A stretch of 64,000 nt of DNA, taken from Ruegeria faecimaris (GTDB lineage Bacteria > Pseudomonadota > Alphaproteobacteria > Rhodobacterales > Rhodobacteraceae). This document shows, one piece after another, positions 27,933 through 37,236 of the stretch; position 1 is the stretch's first letter, and each line of letters starts with the position of its first letter. A model generated the notes under the pieces. That model worked only from the letters and a program-made list of their open reading frames with translations. It had not been told where the DNA came from and ran no database searches. Made by a program: the position numbers and the translations under genes. The stretch lies in contig NZ_FXTE01000002.1 of NCBI RefSeq assembly GCF_900182615.1, forward strand, positions 248,001-312,000. The letters run 5' to 3'.

Positions 27933-29039
27933 ATGAGTGAGTCAGCGCCCGTCACTACGGACGAACGCGTAAAGAAAGAACCGTTTCTGACCAAGCTGAT
28001 GAAACGTCCAGAGCTTGGTGCCATGGCCGGTGTGGTCCTGGTGGTCATTTTCTTCGCGCTCACGGCAGACGATTCCATGTTCACGCTGGCTGGAGTTATG
28101 AACTTCATGACGCCCGCGGCACAGCTGGGTATCCTGGCTATCGGAGCGGCGCTGCTGATGATCGGGGGTGAGTTTGACCTGTCGATCGGTTCGATGGTTG
28201 CCTTTGCAGGCTTGTTCTTTGGTGTCTGCGTGGTGACTTGGCAGTTACCTCTGATCATTGCGATCCCGATGACATTTGTTTTTGCGGCCTTTGTTGGGGC
28301 GGTGAACGGCAATATCGTCATACGGTCGGGCCTACCTTCTTTTATTGTAACTCTGGCTTTCCTTTTCATTCTGCGCGGACTCTCATTGGTGGGTCTCAAA
28401 GCAGCCACTGGCGGGTCAACCCAGCTGCGTGGCGTGCGCGATGTAGTCGAAAACGACTGGCTGGCCCCGTTCTTCTCGGGCGAAGCTTTTGCCGGTTTGT
28501 TTGCCTGGCTGGCTGCAAACGGATTGATCGACACATTCAAAAACGGGGCGCCGAAAGTACCGGGCATTCCGGTCGAGATTTTGTGGTTTATCGTTCTGGC
28601 CCTAGCGGCGACCTATGTTTTGCTGCGGACCCCAGCTGGAAACTGGATTTTTGCCGCCGGTGGCGACAGTAATGCGGCGTCGAATTCTGGTGTGCCGGTG
28701 AGCCGTATCAAAGTGTCTTTGTTCATGCTAACTGCCTGCTGTGCGGCGCTGGTTGCAATCATCACTGTGATCGACGCGGGATCGACCGATGCGCGCCGTG
28801 GCTTCCAGAAAGAGTTTGAGGCCATCATTGCGGCGGTGATCGGGGGCTGTCTGCTGACCGGCGGCTATGGATCGGCCATCGGGGCGTTCTTTGGCGCGAT
28901 CATCTTTGGCATGGTGGTCATCGGGCTGACTTACACGGATTTCGATCAGGACTGGTTCCAGGTGTTCCTGGGCGCAATGCTTCTGATCGCGGTATTGTTC
29001 AACAACGCCATCCGCAAACGCGTAACCGGGGAGCGCTGA
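27933..29039 (+). CDS. Inositol-type sugar ABC transporter, permease
   Basis: A 368-residue inner-membrane permease of the RbsC/CUT2 family with about eight to ten hydrophobic segments. Seen are [23 protein letters not shown] (family hallmark [10 protein letters not shown]), [23 protein letters not shown] and, near the C-terminus, [26 protein letters not shown], the coupling-helix region. It follows the binding protein after a hairpin and precedes the ATPase by one base. It forms the channel of the predicted inositol importer. Confidence 0.92.
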   Translation: MSESAPVTTDERVKKEPFLTKLMKRPELGAMAGVVLVVIFFALTADDSMFTLAGVMNFMTPAAQLGILAIGAALLMIGGEFDLSIGSMVAFAGLFFGVCVVTWQLPLIIAIPMTFVFAAFVGAVNGNIVIRSGLPSFIVTLAFLFILRGLSLVGLKAATGGSTQLRGVRDVVENDWLAPFFSGEAFAGLFAWLAANGLIDTFKNGAPKVPGIPVEILWFIVLALAATYVLLRTPAGNWIFAAGGDSNAASNSGVPVSRIKVSLFMLTACCAALVAIITVIDAGSTDARRGFQKEFEAIIAAVIGGCLLTGGYGSAIGAFFGAIIFGMVVIGLTYTDFDQDWFQVFLGAMLLIAVLFNNAIRKRVTGER

Positions 29040-29040
29040 T

Positions 29041-29862
29041 ATGACTGAAGACAGCAAGTTCCATCACGGGGATGCGGTAAAGGATGTCGCGCCGATCGTG
29101 CAAATGAAGAATATCGAAAAGCACTTTGGTAACATTATTGCCCTGGCAGGCGTCAGCTTTGACGTCAGGCCTGGCGAATGCCACTGCCTGCTGGGCGACA
29201 ACGGTGCCGGAAAGTCGACCTTCATCAAGACCATGTCCGGAGTTCACAAACCCACTAAGGGCGAGATCTTTTTCGAAGGCAAACCGCTGCAATTTGACAC
29301 GCCACGCGATGCGATGGAGGCGGGCATTGCGACCGTGTTTCAGGATCTGGCGATGATCCCGCTGATGAGTGTGACGCGGAATTTCTTCATGGGTCGCGAA
29401 CCGACCAAGGGCAAGGGATTGCTGAAACGGTTCGATATCGACCAGGCCAATGAGGTCTGTATGGCCGAGATGCGCAAGATGGGTATCAATCTGCGCGGGC
29501 CGGATCAGGCCGTTGGAACCCTGTCAGGGGGCGAGCGTCAGACGGTTGCTATTGCCCGGGCGGTTTACTTCGGGGCCAAGGTTTTGATCCTTGATGAGCC
29601 GACCTCGGCACTTGGGGTACGTCAGACATCGAATGTTTTGGCAACCATCGACAAGGTGCGTAATCAGGGCGTGGGTGTGGTGTTTATCAGCCATAACGTG
29701 CGCCATGCGCTGGCAGTGGGTGATCGCTTTACCGTGCTCAATCGTGGCAAGACGCTGGGCACGGCCACACGTGGAGAGATCACACCCGAGGAATTGCAGG
29801 ACCTGATGGCCGGAGGTCAGGAAATGGCCCAGCTGGAAGGCTCTTTGGGCGGAACGGTTTAA
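29041..29862 (+). CDS. Inositol-type sugar ABC transporter, ATP-binding protein
   Basis: A 273-residue ABC ATPase. Walker A is GDNGAGKST, the signature is LSGGERQ and Walker B is [12 protein letters not shown], followed by the switch His in [10 protein letters not shown]. It is a single-domain ATPase, about half the length of the tandem-domain RbsA/MglA proteins, so the active importer would need two copies. It starts one base after the permease stop (29041 versus 29039), indicating cotranslation. Confidence 0.92.
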   Translation: MTEDSKFHHGDAVKDVAPIVQMKNIEKHFGNIIALAGVSFDVRPGECHCLLGDNGAGKSTFIKTMSGVHKPTKGEIFFEGKPLQFDTPRDAMEAGIATVFQDLAMIPLMSVTRNFFMGREPTKGKGLLKRFDIDQANEVCMAEMRKMGINLRGPDQAVGTLSGGERQTVAIARAVYFGAKVLILDEPTSALGVRQTSNVLATIDKVRNQGVGVVFISHNVRHALAVGDRFTVLNRGKTLGTATRGEITPEELQDLMAGGQEMAQLEGSLGGTV

Positions 29863-29945
29863 CCGTTCCCCCGTCTGGGCCACAGGCCCGCTAATTTCGA
29901 AATTGCAGGAATGGCCGAGATGGCCTTGTGTTGAAAGGTATCACT

Positions 29946-31778
29946 ATGGGCAACACAGTCCGACTGACCGCAGCGCAAGCTTTGGTGCGCTATCTGGGCG
30001 CGCAGATGAACGAAGCGGGCGAGCCCTTTATCGCCGGTGTCTGGGCCATTTTTGGCCATGGCAATGTGGCCGGGCTGGGCGAAGCGCTGCACGGCGCGAA
30101 AGACAGCCTGCCAACCTATCGCGGGCAAAATGAACAGACAATGGCACATTGCGCGATTGCCTATGCCAAGCAGACGCGGCGGATGCGGGCGATGGCGGTG
30201 ACCTCATCCATTGGACCGGGGGCGACCAATATGGTCACCGCGGCGGCGTTGGCGCATGTGAATAGGTTGCCGGTTCTGATTATCCCCGGAGATGTGTTTG
30301 CCACCCGCGGGCCTGACCCTGTGTTGCAACAGATCGAAAGCTTTGGTGATGGTACGGTTAGTGCCAATGACTGTTTTCGCCCGGTCAGCCGGTACTATGA
30401 TCGCATCTCGCGGCCTGAACATCTGTTGACGGCCTTGCCTCGTGCCTTTCGCACCATGACCGATCCGGCCGATTGCGGGCCTGTGACGTTGGCCTTTTGC
30501 CAGGATGTTCAGGCCGAAGCCTATGACTATCCCGAGAGTTTCTTCGAGCCGAGGGTCTGGTATCAGCGCCGCATTCGCCCGGATGAGGCGGAGTTGGCCC
30601 GTGCGGTGGCTGCGATCAGATCAGCCAAACGTCCCGTTATCGTTTCCGGAGGTGGCGTGCATTACTCCGGAGCGACGGATGTGCTGCAGAGCTTTGTGGA
30701 ATCCCACAATATCCCGATCACCGAGACGCAAGCCGGGAAATCGGCGCTGGCCTGGGATCATCCGTTGAACCTTGGCCCGGTTGGTGTAACCGGTGGTGAA
30801 CCGGCCAACGCCACCTGCGCCGAGGCCGATCTGGTGCTTGCTGTTGGGACGCGGTTGCAGGACTTTACCACCGGGTCCTGGGGGCTGTTTTCCAATCCGA
30901 ACCGCGAGATGATCTGCCTGAACACAGCCGCCTATGACGCCGAAAAACACGGCGCAATGCCGCTGCAAAGCGATGCGCGTGTCGGGTTAGAGGAACTTGG
31001 CGAAGCCTTGCACGGCTACCGGGCCGACCCGGTGGCGGACACGCTGAAGGCAGATTGGTTTGGCAAGGTGGATGCACTGACCGACGCGCCCGGTGATGGA
31101 AACGCGTTGCCTACGGATATGCAGGTGGTGGGCGCGGTACAACGCGCCTCGGACAATAACACTGTGGTCATGTGCGCCGCGGGCACCATGCCGGGTGAGC
31201 TGCACAAACTGTGGAAAGCGCCGCGCCCCGGTGCCTATCACATGGAATACGGGTTCAGTTGCATGGGCTACGAGATCGCCGGTGCAATGGGGATCAAGAT
31301 GGCCCAGCCCGATCGCGACGTGATCTGCTTTACCGGTGACGGCACCTATATGATGGCAAACTCGGAAATGGCGACGGCGGCGATGATGGGGGTCTCTTTC
31401 ACCGTGGTGATCACCGACAATAGGGGCTTTGGCTGCATCAACCGTCTGCAAATGGGCACTGGCGGAGCCGAGTTTAACAATCTGCTGGATCATGCGGTGC
31501 ACGAAACGCCCTCGGCCATAGACTTCGCTGCGCATGCGGCGGCGATGGGAGCGACCTCGGTCAAGGTGGGCTCGATCGTTGAGCTGGAGCAGGCATTGGC
31601 CAAACGTGGCGAGGTCACCGGCCCCTATGTGGTCGTCATAGACACCGATCCGTACCCGTCGACCGAATATGGCGGCACCTGGTGGGAAGTGGCCGTGCCC
31701 GAGGTCAGCATCCACCCGGAAGTGAATGAAAAGCGCGCAGCCTATGAGGTTGCCATCAAGGAAAGAAACACGAAATGA
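29946..31778 (+). CDS. iolD: 3D-(3,5/4)-trihydroxycyclohexane-1,2-dione hydrolase
   Basis: A 610-residue ThDP-dependent enzyme that opens the inositol ring, converting the dione made by IolE to 5-deoxy-glucuronate. The N-terminal ThDP PYR domain has the catalytic Glu region (YRGQNEQTMAHCAIAYAK). The C-terminal PP domain has the Mg-ThDP motif GDGTYMMANSEMATAAMM ending in ITDNRGFG. Its length fits the family. The start MGNTVRLTAAQ has GAAAGG upstream and gives the usual N-terminus; a frame from 29928 adds six residues. It overlaps iolE by four bases. Confidence 0.95.
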   Translation: MGNTVRLTAAQALVRYLGAQMNEAGEPFIAGVWAIFGHGNVAGLGEALHGAKDSLPTYRGQNEQTMAHCAIAYAKQTRRMRAMAVTSSIGPGATNMVTAAALAHVNRLPVLIIPGDVFATRGPDPVLQQIESFGDGTVSANDCFRPVSRYYDRISRPEHLLTALPRAFRTMTDPADCGPVTLAFCQDVQAEAYDYPESFFEPRVWYQRRIRPDEAELARAVAAIRSAKRPVIVSGGGVHYSGATDVLQSFVESHNIPITETQAGKSALAWDHPLNLGPVGVTGGEPANATCAEADLVLAVGTRLQDFTTGSWGLFSNPNREMICLNTAAYDAEKHGAMPLQSDARVGLEELGEALHGYRADPVADTLKADWFGKVDALTDAPGDGNALPTDMQVVGAVQRASDNNTVVMCAAGTMPGELHKLWKAPRPGAYHMEYGFSCMGYEIAGAMGIKMAQPDRDVICFTGDGTYMMANSEMATAAMMGVSFTVVITDNRGFGCINRLQMGTGGAEFNNLLDHAVHETPSAIDFAAHAAAMGATSVKVGSIVELEQALAKRGEVTGPYVVVIDTDPYPSTEYGGTWWEVAVPEVSIHPEVNEKRAAYEVAIKERNTK

Positions 31779-32674
31779 GCGTGAAGATCGGCATCTCTCC
31801 GATTGCCTGGCAGAACGATGATCTGCCGGACCTGACCGCGGCTTACACGATGGAACAGGCCCTGAAAGAGGCGCGCGAGATCGGCTATACCGGCGTCGAA
31901 CGCGGTCAGCGGATGCCCGGCGATACCGAAGGTCTGCGCGCCTATCTCGACACCAATGATATCGTCCTGTGTGGCGGTTGGTGTTCTGGGGCTTCTCTGG
32001 TTAACGATTTTGCCACCGAGCGCGAGGCCGTGCGCGCGCAGGTCGAACAATTCGTAGCGCTCGACAGCCCGTGCATCGTCTATGCCGAATGTTCGAACAC
32101 CGTGCAGGGGCAGATCGGGGTCGCGGTTAATGACCGGGTGAAACTATCCCGGGATGAGGTGTTGGCCTATGCCGCCAAAATCACCGAGCTGGCCAAATGG
32201 ATGGCTGATCAGGGCATGCCGATGGCCTATCACCACCACATGGGCACGATTATCGAAAGCGAAGAGGATGTGAACTGGTTGATGGAAGGGTCGGGCCCCG
32301 AGGTTGGCTTGTGCTTTGATACCGGCCACTTGCTGTTTGGTGGGGGCAATGTAATGGCGACGCTCAATCGGTGGGGCGACCGGGTGCGCCATGTGCATTT
32401 CAAGGACATCCGCCCGGCCGTTGTCCAGGATGTGCGCGAGAATAACCGCAGTTTCCTGGATGCTGTCGTCGCGGGCGCGTTCACCGTGCCTGGCGATGGT
32501 TGCATTGATTTTCAAGCCGTGGCGAATGCGTTGAAATCTATGGGTTATAGCGGCTGGATCGTGGTCGAGGCCGAACAGGACCCCGCCAAGGCCCCACCCC
32601 AAGAGTATTCCAAGATGGGTTACGACCACATTGTCGATGTCTGCGCTCAGGCAAGATTGGAGATCACCAACTAA
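31775..32674 (+). CDS. iolE: myo-Inosose-2 dehydratase
   Basis: A 299-residue TIM-barrel protein of the xylose-isomerase-like family that dehydrates 2-keto-myo-inositol to the trihydroxycyclohexane dione, needing Co or Mn. The N-terminus VKIGISPIAWQNDDLPDL is typical of IolE. Metal-binding residues are in MAYHHHMGTIIES, LCFDTGHL, VRHVHFKDIRP and the final VVEAEQDP. The start codon overlaps the iolD stop (ATGA), so the two enzymes acting in sequence are translationally coupled. Confidence 0.95.
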   Translation: MSVKIGISPIAWQNDDLPDLTAAYTMEQALKEAREIGYTGVERGQRMPGDTEGLRAYLDTNDIVLCGGWCSGASLVNDFATEREAVRAQVEQFVALDSPCIVYAECSNTVQGQIGVAVNDRVKLSRDEVLAYAAKITELAKWMADQGMPMAYHHHMGTIIESEEDVNWLMEGSGPEVGLCFDTGHLLFGGGNVMATLNRWGDRVRHVHFKDIRPAVVQDVRENNRSFLDAVVAGAFTVPGDGCIDFQAVANALKSMGYSGWIVVEAEQDPAKAPPQEYSKMGYDHIVDVCAQARLEITN

Positions 32675-32722
32675 CAAACCGCCCCAAGGGGCAACACCAA
32701 GGCCATGAAGAAGGAGAAAATC

Positions 32723-33904
32723 ATGGTAAGTCAAAGAATTGGATATGTCGGGTATTTTGACCGGGAATCCTGTGATCTGGACGAATTCAAGGTGTTGACC
32801 TCTCGGAAACTGACCTCGGACATGGTTCCGCAGGCCGCGATGATCGAAAAGAACGTCCCCGTCTATGACATGAATGCCCTGCGTCCCGCGCTGGAAGATA
32901 CAGGGCAACGGCGCGCTTTGATGGCGGAATGGGGCCATGTGCTGAACCAATCCGCCGGGGTGATCGCGCTGAAAGGGGCCTATCAGGATCTGTCGGTGAT
33001 CGACCGGGCGACCGAGGTTTTTCGGCAGATCATCGACGAGGAACGCCAAAGCGGCGAAGGCGAGGGTGATCATTTTGCCGCCTCGGGTGCGAATGACCGG
33101 ATCTGGAATGCGCTGCAAAAGCACTGCCTGCGCGATCCGGAAGGTTTCTCAAAATACTTCGGCAACGCTGCTGTTGCCACCGCCGGCGAGGCATGGCTGG
33201 GGCCGAACTATCAGGTCACGGCTCAGGTCAATCAGGTCCGCCCCGGCGGTAAGGCACAGCAGGCGCATAGGGACTACCATCTGGGCTTTCAGACCGCTGA
33301 AAGCGCTGCCCGGTACCCGGTGCATGCACATCAGCTGACGGCGGCGCTGACCTTGCAGGGGGCAGTGGCACATTGTGACATGCCGGTGGAAAGCGGGCCC
33401 ACCAAACTGTTGCCGTTTTCACAGCTATATCCAGCCGGATATATTGGCTTTCACGACCCCGCGCACAGGGACCACTTTGAGAAGAGCTATGTTCAGGTGC
33501 CGTTGAACAAAGGCGACGCGGTGTTCTTCAACCCCGCACTGTTCCACTCGGCCGGCGAGAACCGCAGCACGGATATCGACCGTATGGCGAACTTGTTGCA
33601 GATCTCATCCGCTTTTGGTCGTGCGATGGAGGCCATCGACCGCCGGTCCATGGCGCAGGCCGTACTGCCGTCACTGGTGGCCTTGAAGCGAAGCGGCGAG
33701 CTGACTGGGTCCGAGCTGGACGCGGCCATCGCGGCGACTGCCGAAGGCTATCCGTTTCCGACAAATCTGGACACAGATCCCCCGATTGGCGGTAATGCTC
33801 CGGAAAGCCAGGCGGATATCTTGCGGCGTGCGGTCGCCGAAGAATGGACGTCAGAGCAACTGACCTCGGCACTTTCGGCGTTGAAAACCCGACAATCCGC
33901 CTGA
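32723..33904 (+). CDS. PhyH-family Fe(II)/2-oxoglutarate dioxygenase
   Basis: A 393-residue protein of the phytanoyl-CoA dioxygenase family. The iron facial triad is visible as H182-x-D184 (QAHRDYH) and H275 (FFNPALFHSAGENRS), with R281 in the expected place to bind 2-oxoglutarate. The ATG at 32723 is chosen because AAGGAG lies just ahead of it; a frame starting at 32705 would swallow that site. It lies inside the inositol gene run, between iolE and iolB, and this is not a standard iol enzyme. A hydroxylation or oxidative demethylation of an inositol derivative is a reasonable guess from context. Sequence alone does not give the substrate. Confidence 0.85.
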   Translation: MVSQRIGYVGYFDRESCDLDEFKVLTSRKLTSDMVPQAAMIEKNVPVYDMNALRPALEDTGQRRALMAEWGHVLNQSAGVIALKGAYQDLSVIDRATEVFRQIIDEERQSGEGEGDHFAASGANDRIWNALQKHCLRDPEGFSKYFGNAAVATAGEAWLGPNYQVTAQVNQVRPGGKAQQAHRDYHLGFQTAESAARYPVHAHQLTAALTLQGAVAHCDMPVESGPTKLLPFSQLYPAGYIGFHDPAHRDHFEKSYVQVPLNKGDAVFFNPALFHSAGENRSTDIDRMANLLQISSAFGRAMEAIDRRSMAQAVLPSLVALKRSGELTGSELDAAIAATAEGYPFPTNLDTDPPIGGNAPESQADILRRAVAEEWTSEQLTSALSALKTRQSA

Positions 33905-33943
33905 CGTTACGAACCGGGCCAGCGCGCCCAGAAAGGAGGCCCC

Positions 33944-34750
33944 ATGGCCAACCTGCTCAGGAAACCACGCGGCCCCTATGGCAAGGTGCATGACATCACC
34001 CCTGCCTCTGCGGGATGGCGCTATGTCGGGTTCGGTCTTTACCACCTACGCGCAGGCGACAGGGCGACCGAAGAAACCGGTGACAATGAGGTCATACTGG
34101 TCATGGTCGAGGGCAAGGCGCATATCACCGGGGCCGGGCAGGATTGGGGTGTGCTGGGTGACCGCATGGATGTCTTTGAAAAGACGCCGCCGCATTGTCT
34201 GTACCTGCCCAACGGAACCGATTGGCAGGCCGTGGCGGAAACCGATTGTGTTGTGGCCGTGTGTTCGGCCCCCGGCACAGGTGGCCACCCGGCGCGACGG
34301 ATCGGGCCGGGTGGCATCACACTGACCGAACGCGGGAAGGGTGTGAATACCCGCTATATCAACAATATCGCGATGGAGGCCGAAGACGTCGCTGACAGCC
34401 TGCTGGTGACCGAGGTCTTCACGCCCAATGGCCACTGGTCCTCCTACCCCAGCCATCGCCATGATGAGGATGACTTTCCTCGCATAACCTACCTGGAAGA
34501 GACCTATTACCACCGTCTGAACCCCTCGAACGGGTTCGGCATTCAGCGGGTCTATACCGATGGTGGCGATCTGGACGAGGCTATGGCTGTATCTGATGGC
34601 GATGTCGTGATCGTCCCGCGCGGGCATCATCCCTGCGGTGCGCCCTATGGGTTTGAGATGTACTATCTGAACGTCATGGCCGGCCCATTGCGGAAATGGC
34701 GCTTTGTTGCCGCCCCGGAAGTTGAATGGATCATGGAGCGTGACGCATGA
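33944..34750 (+). CDS. iolB: 5-deoxy-glucuronate isomerase, copy 1
   Basis: A 268-residue bicupin of the IolB family, converting 5-deoxy-glucuronate to 2-deoxy-5-keto-gluconate. The metal-binding motif is SYPSHRHDEDD, with a Glu-rich ETYYHRL strand and GHHPCGAPYGFEMYYLNVMAG near the C-terminus, matching the family. AAAGGAGG precedes the ATG. It overlaps the following SDR gene by four bases. The protein differs considerably from the second IolB at 36391, which has FPSHKHD at the same site, so this is not a recent duplication. Confidence 0.88.
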   Translation: MANLLRKPRGPYGKVHDITPASAGWRYVGFGLYHLRAGDRATEETGDNEVILVMVEGKAHITGAGQDWGVLGDRMDVFEKTPPHCLYLPNGTDWQAVAETDCVVAVCSAPGTGGHPARRIGPGGITLTERGKGVNTRYINNIAMEAEDVADSLLVTEVFTPNGHWSSYPSHRHDEDDFPRITYLEETYYHRLNPSNGFGIQRVYTDGGDLDEAMAVSDGDVVIVPRGHHPCGAPYGFEMYYLNVMAGPLRKWRFVAAPEVEWIMERDA

Positions 34751-35505
34751 GCGCGAATTTTGCGAATTACCCCGGTCTTGCGGGAAAAACAGTTTTTATC
34801 ACCGGCGGGGCCGGGGGGATCGGCGCCGAAACGGTTCGCGCCTTCGCCGCCCAGGGGGCCAGGGTCGGGTTTGTTGATCTGAACGCAGATGCGGGCCAAG
34901 CGCTGCTGGCAGAACTGGATGGGCAGCATGCCTTTGCCCAATGCGATTTGCGCGACATTGAGGCATTGCAGGCCGCCTTCGAGCGGCTGGTCGCCGCGCT
35001 GGGCGAGGCGGATGTTCTGGTCAACAACGCTGCCCATGACGAACGCCACGACTGGCGCGAGGTAACGCCGGAGTATTGGGATGACCGAATGGCAACCAAT
35101 ATCCGCCATATGTTCTTTGCCATCCAGTCGGTGGCCCCGGGCATGATCGCTAAGGGCAAGGGGGCCATCGTCAACCTAGGCTCGAATTCCTGGTGGGAAT
35201 GCGGGGCGGGGTTCCCGGCCTATGCCACCGCCAAATCTGCCGTTCATGGCCTGACCCGCACCATGGCGCGCGAGCTGGGCGACCATCGCATCAGGGTGAA
35301 CACGGTAGTTCCGGGCTGGATCATGACGGAGAGGCAAAAAGAGTTATGGGTGACACCCGAGGCGCTGGCCAAGCAGGTGGATCGTCAATGTCTGCCGGAC
35401 CCGATTGAGCCGGTCTATGTGGCGCGCATGGTCCTGTTTCTGGCCTCGGACGACGCGGCCATGTGCAGCGCAGGGAACTTCATGGTCGAAGGCGGCTCGA
35501 TCTGA
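34747..35505 (+). CDS. SDR family oxidoreductase in the inositol cluster
   Basis: A 252-residue short-chain dehydrogenase/reductase of the classical type. The NAD(P)-binding motif is TGGAGGIGAET, followed by VLVNNAAHD, the catalytic Ser in NLGSNSWW and YATAK carrying the Tyr-x3-Lys pair. The C-terminus EGGSI is usual for the family. The acidic D in VDLNADAG after strand 2 favours NAD over NADP. It is coupled to iolB copy 1 by an ATGA overlap and is the last plus-strand gene of this unit. It may oxidise another inositol isomer or sugar, but the substrate is unknown. Confidence 0.88.
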   Translation: MSANFANYPGLAGKTVFITGGAGGIGAETVRAFAAQGARVGFVDLNADAGQALLAELDGQHAFAQCDLRDIEALQAAFERLVAALGEADVLVNNAAHDERHDWREVTPEYWDDRMATNIRHMFFAIQSVAPGMIAKGKGAIVNLGSNSWWECGAGFPAYATAKSAVHGLTRTMARELGDHRIRVNTVVPGWIMTERQKELWVTPEALAKQVDRQCLPDPIEPVYVARMVLFLASDDAAMCSAGNFMVEGGSI

Positions 35506-35554
35506 GGTGATGCCGCTTGGCGATGCGCTCCCGGTCGACTGGTAGCATGACGAC

Positions 35555-36394
35555 CTAGCGCTGCGGCGGGGCGCCAAAGGCACGGATCACGGTGCGGGCA
35601 GCAGCCTCAACCGGGTCGTGCGTTTCCTTCAGGATCGTGACGCGGTCAAACCGTTCAGGATCACGATTGACGGCTTCACGCATGGCATTTCCGAATGCCA
35701 TACGCAGCTCGGTTCCTATGTTGAACTTGCAGATCGAGGTCTCGCGCGCCAGCTTCATACGCTGCTCTACCGGCACACCGGACCCGCCATGAATGACCAA
35801 AGGCACTTCGGTCACGGCATCGATTTCGGCGATACGCGCCTCATCCAGGCCACCTTCTTTGTTTTGCTGCAAGTGAACATTGCCAACCGAAATCGCCATC
35901 GCGTCGACGCCGCTTTCGCGTGCAAACTTCGCGGCTTCCTCGGGGTCGGTGCCATTTGAGCCTTCGCCACCGGAATACCCCACAAAGCCGATCTCCCCCT
36001 CGCATGAAATCCCTGCCGCATGGGCCATTTCGGCAATGGCCGCGGTCTCATCGATGTTTTGCTGCAGTGGCTTGCGCGACCCGTCGAACATCAGCGAGGT
36101 AAAGCCGCTGTCCAACGCGATTTTGCAGTCCTCGAACGTGTACCCATGGTCCAGGTGGGCGACGACGGGGACAGAGGCGTTTTCGGCCAGATAGCGGAAC
36201 ATCTTTCCCAGAATGGGCAGGGGTGTGTGCTCGCGACAACTGGGACCGGCCTGCAGGATCAGAGGCGCGTTTTCGGCTTCGGCTGCGGCCACATAGGCGC
36301 GCATGTCTTCCCAGCCCAGGGTCACCAGACCACCGACGGCATAGCCCTGATCATAGGCAGGTTGCAGAACGTCTTTCAGTGTGGCGAGGGTCAT
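35555..36394 (-). CDS. iolJ: Class II aldolase, 6-phospho-5-dehydro-2-deoxy-gluconate aldolase type
   Basis: A 279-residue zinc-dependent class II fructose-bisphosphate-aldolase-family protein. VVAHLDHGYTFEDC carries the zinc His and catalytic Asp, CEGEIGFVGYSGGEG is the central loop, AISVGNVHLQQN and LVIHGGSGVP carry later zinc and phosphate ligands, and CKFNIGTELRMAF ends the barrel. In this setting it would split the phosphorylated product of IolC into dihydroxyacetone phosphate and malonate semialdehyde. The start overlaps the second iolB stop, so it is last in the iolC-iolB-iolJ minus-strand unit. Confidence 0.87.
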   Translation of the reverse strand: MTLATLKDVLQPAYDQGYAVGGLVTLGWEDMRAYVAAAEAENAPLILQAGPSCREHTPLPILGKMFRYLAENASVPVVAHLDHGYTFEDCKIALDSGFTSLMFDGSRKPLQQNIDETAAIAEMAHAAGISCEGEIGFVGYSGGEGSNGTDPEEAAKFARESGVDAMAISVGNVHLQQNKEGGLDEARIAEIDAVTEVPLVIHGGSGVPVEQRMKLARETSICKFNIGTELRMAFGNAMREAVNRDPERFDRVTILKETHDPVEAAARTVIRAFGAPPQR

Positions 36395-37227
36395 TTGAAT
36401 TTTGCAATCATGTCTTTGATGCCCGGTATGGTTTCGATCTGATAGGCATGGGTGGGTTGGAAATACTGGACTAGCGAGCGTTGGGTCAGGCCGCCGAGGA
36501 TCGTGAAATAATACATCTCATACCCCGGCAGGACGCAGCAGGGGTGATAACCCTTGTCGATACAGACGGTCGATCCGTCCATGATATGATAGGCGTCGCC
36601 CGGTTCGTTATCCTCGCGCTGCAGCATCTGCAGGCCAGAGCCCCAGTTGGGTTTGAAACGGAAATTATAGGTCTCGTCATGGCGGGTCTCATCCGGCAGG
36701 CGGTTGGTATCGTGTTTGTGGCTGGGAAATCCCGACCAGCCGCCCTGACCCACGGTGAACAGCTCACTCACCAGCAGACGGCCCACCTTGTCATGCTGTT
36801 TCTGGCCCAGGATGTGCTTGATCTTGCGGTGGGTTTTGGTGTCGTCGCTGCCGTATTGCACCAGATCGTGCTGGCGGACATCGAACGGGTCCAGCACCTT
36901 GTCGTATCTGGCGCCCGCGATGAAGACTTCGGTGTGGTCCGAGGCGCAGACGATCTGTACCTTGGCGCCAACGGGTGCATAAACGCCCTCTGGCTCTCCA
37001 TCCCAGACATCCTCTCCTCGGTTGCCCAGCATGGCAAATTGCACGCCTTCGACATCCACATCGACCGTACCTGTGGCCGGGACGATGCAGGTCTCATACC
37101 CCGGCACTTGATATTCGAACGCCTCGCCCTGTTTCAGTTTGACGATGTTGAAATAGTTCAGGGGCACCATTGGGTCATCGGCATCCACGATGGGTTTGTT
37201 CTGGTTCTCATAGGGGGCGATATGCAT
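36391..37227 (-). CDS. iolB: 5-deoxy-glucuronate isomerase, copy 2
   Basis: A 278-residue IolB-family bicupin. The metal motif is GFPSHKHDTNR, followed by RHDETYNFRFKPN, DGSTVCIDKGYHPCCVLPGYEMYYF and a C-terminal LVQYFQPTHAYQIE. The N-terminus is unlike copy 1. It sits between iolC and iolJ, which hold the next two pathway steps, and overlaps iolJ by four bases, so this may be the main isomerase of the pathway. The gene starts nine bases after iolC. Confidence 0.87.
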   Translation of the reverse strand: MHIAPYENQNKPIVDADDPMVPLNYFNIVKLKQGEAFEYQVPGYETCIVPATGTVDVDVEGVQFAMLGNRGEDVWDGEPEGVYAPVGAKVQIVCASDHTEVFIAGARYDKVLDPFDVRQHDLVQYGSDDTKTHRKIKHILGQKQHDKVGRLLVSELFTVGQGGWSGFPSHKHDTNRLPDETRHDETYNFRFKPNWGSGLQMLQREDNEPGDAYHIMDGSTVCIDKGYHPCCVLPGYEMYYFTILGGLTQRSLVQYFQPTHAYQIETIPGIKDMIAKFK

Positions 37228-37236
37228 TGGGATCTC

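Noticed and set aside
32144-33124. 326-codon minus-strand frame across iolE and the PhyH gene
   Set aside because: It spans the junction of two well-supported genes and has no motif.
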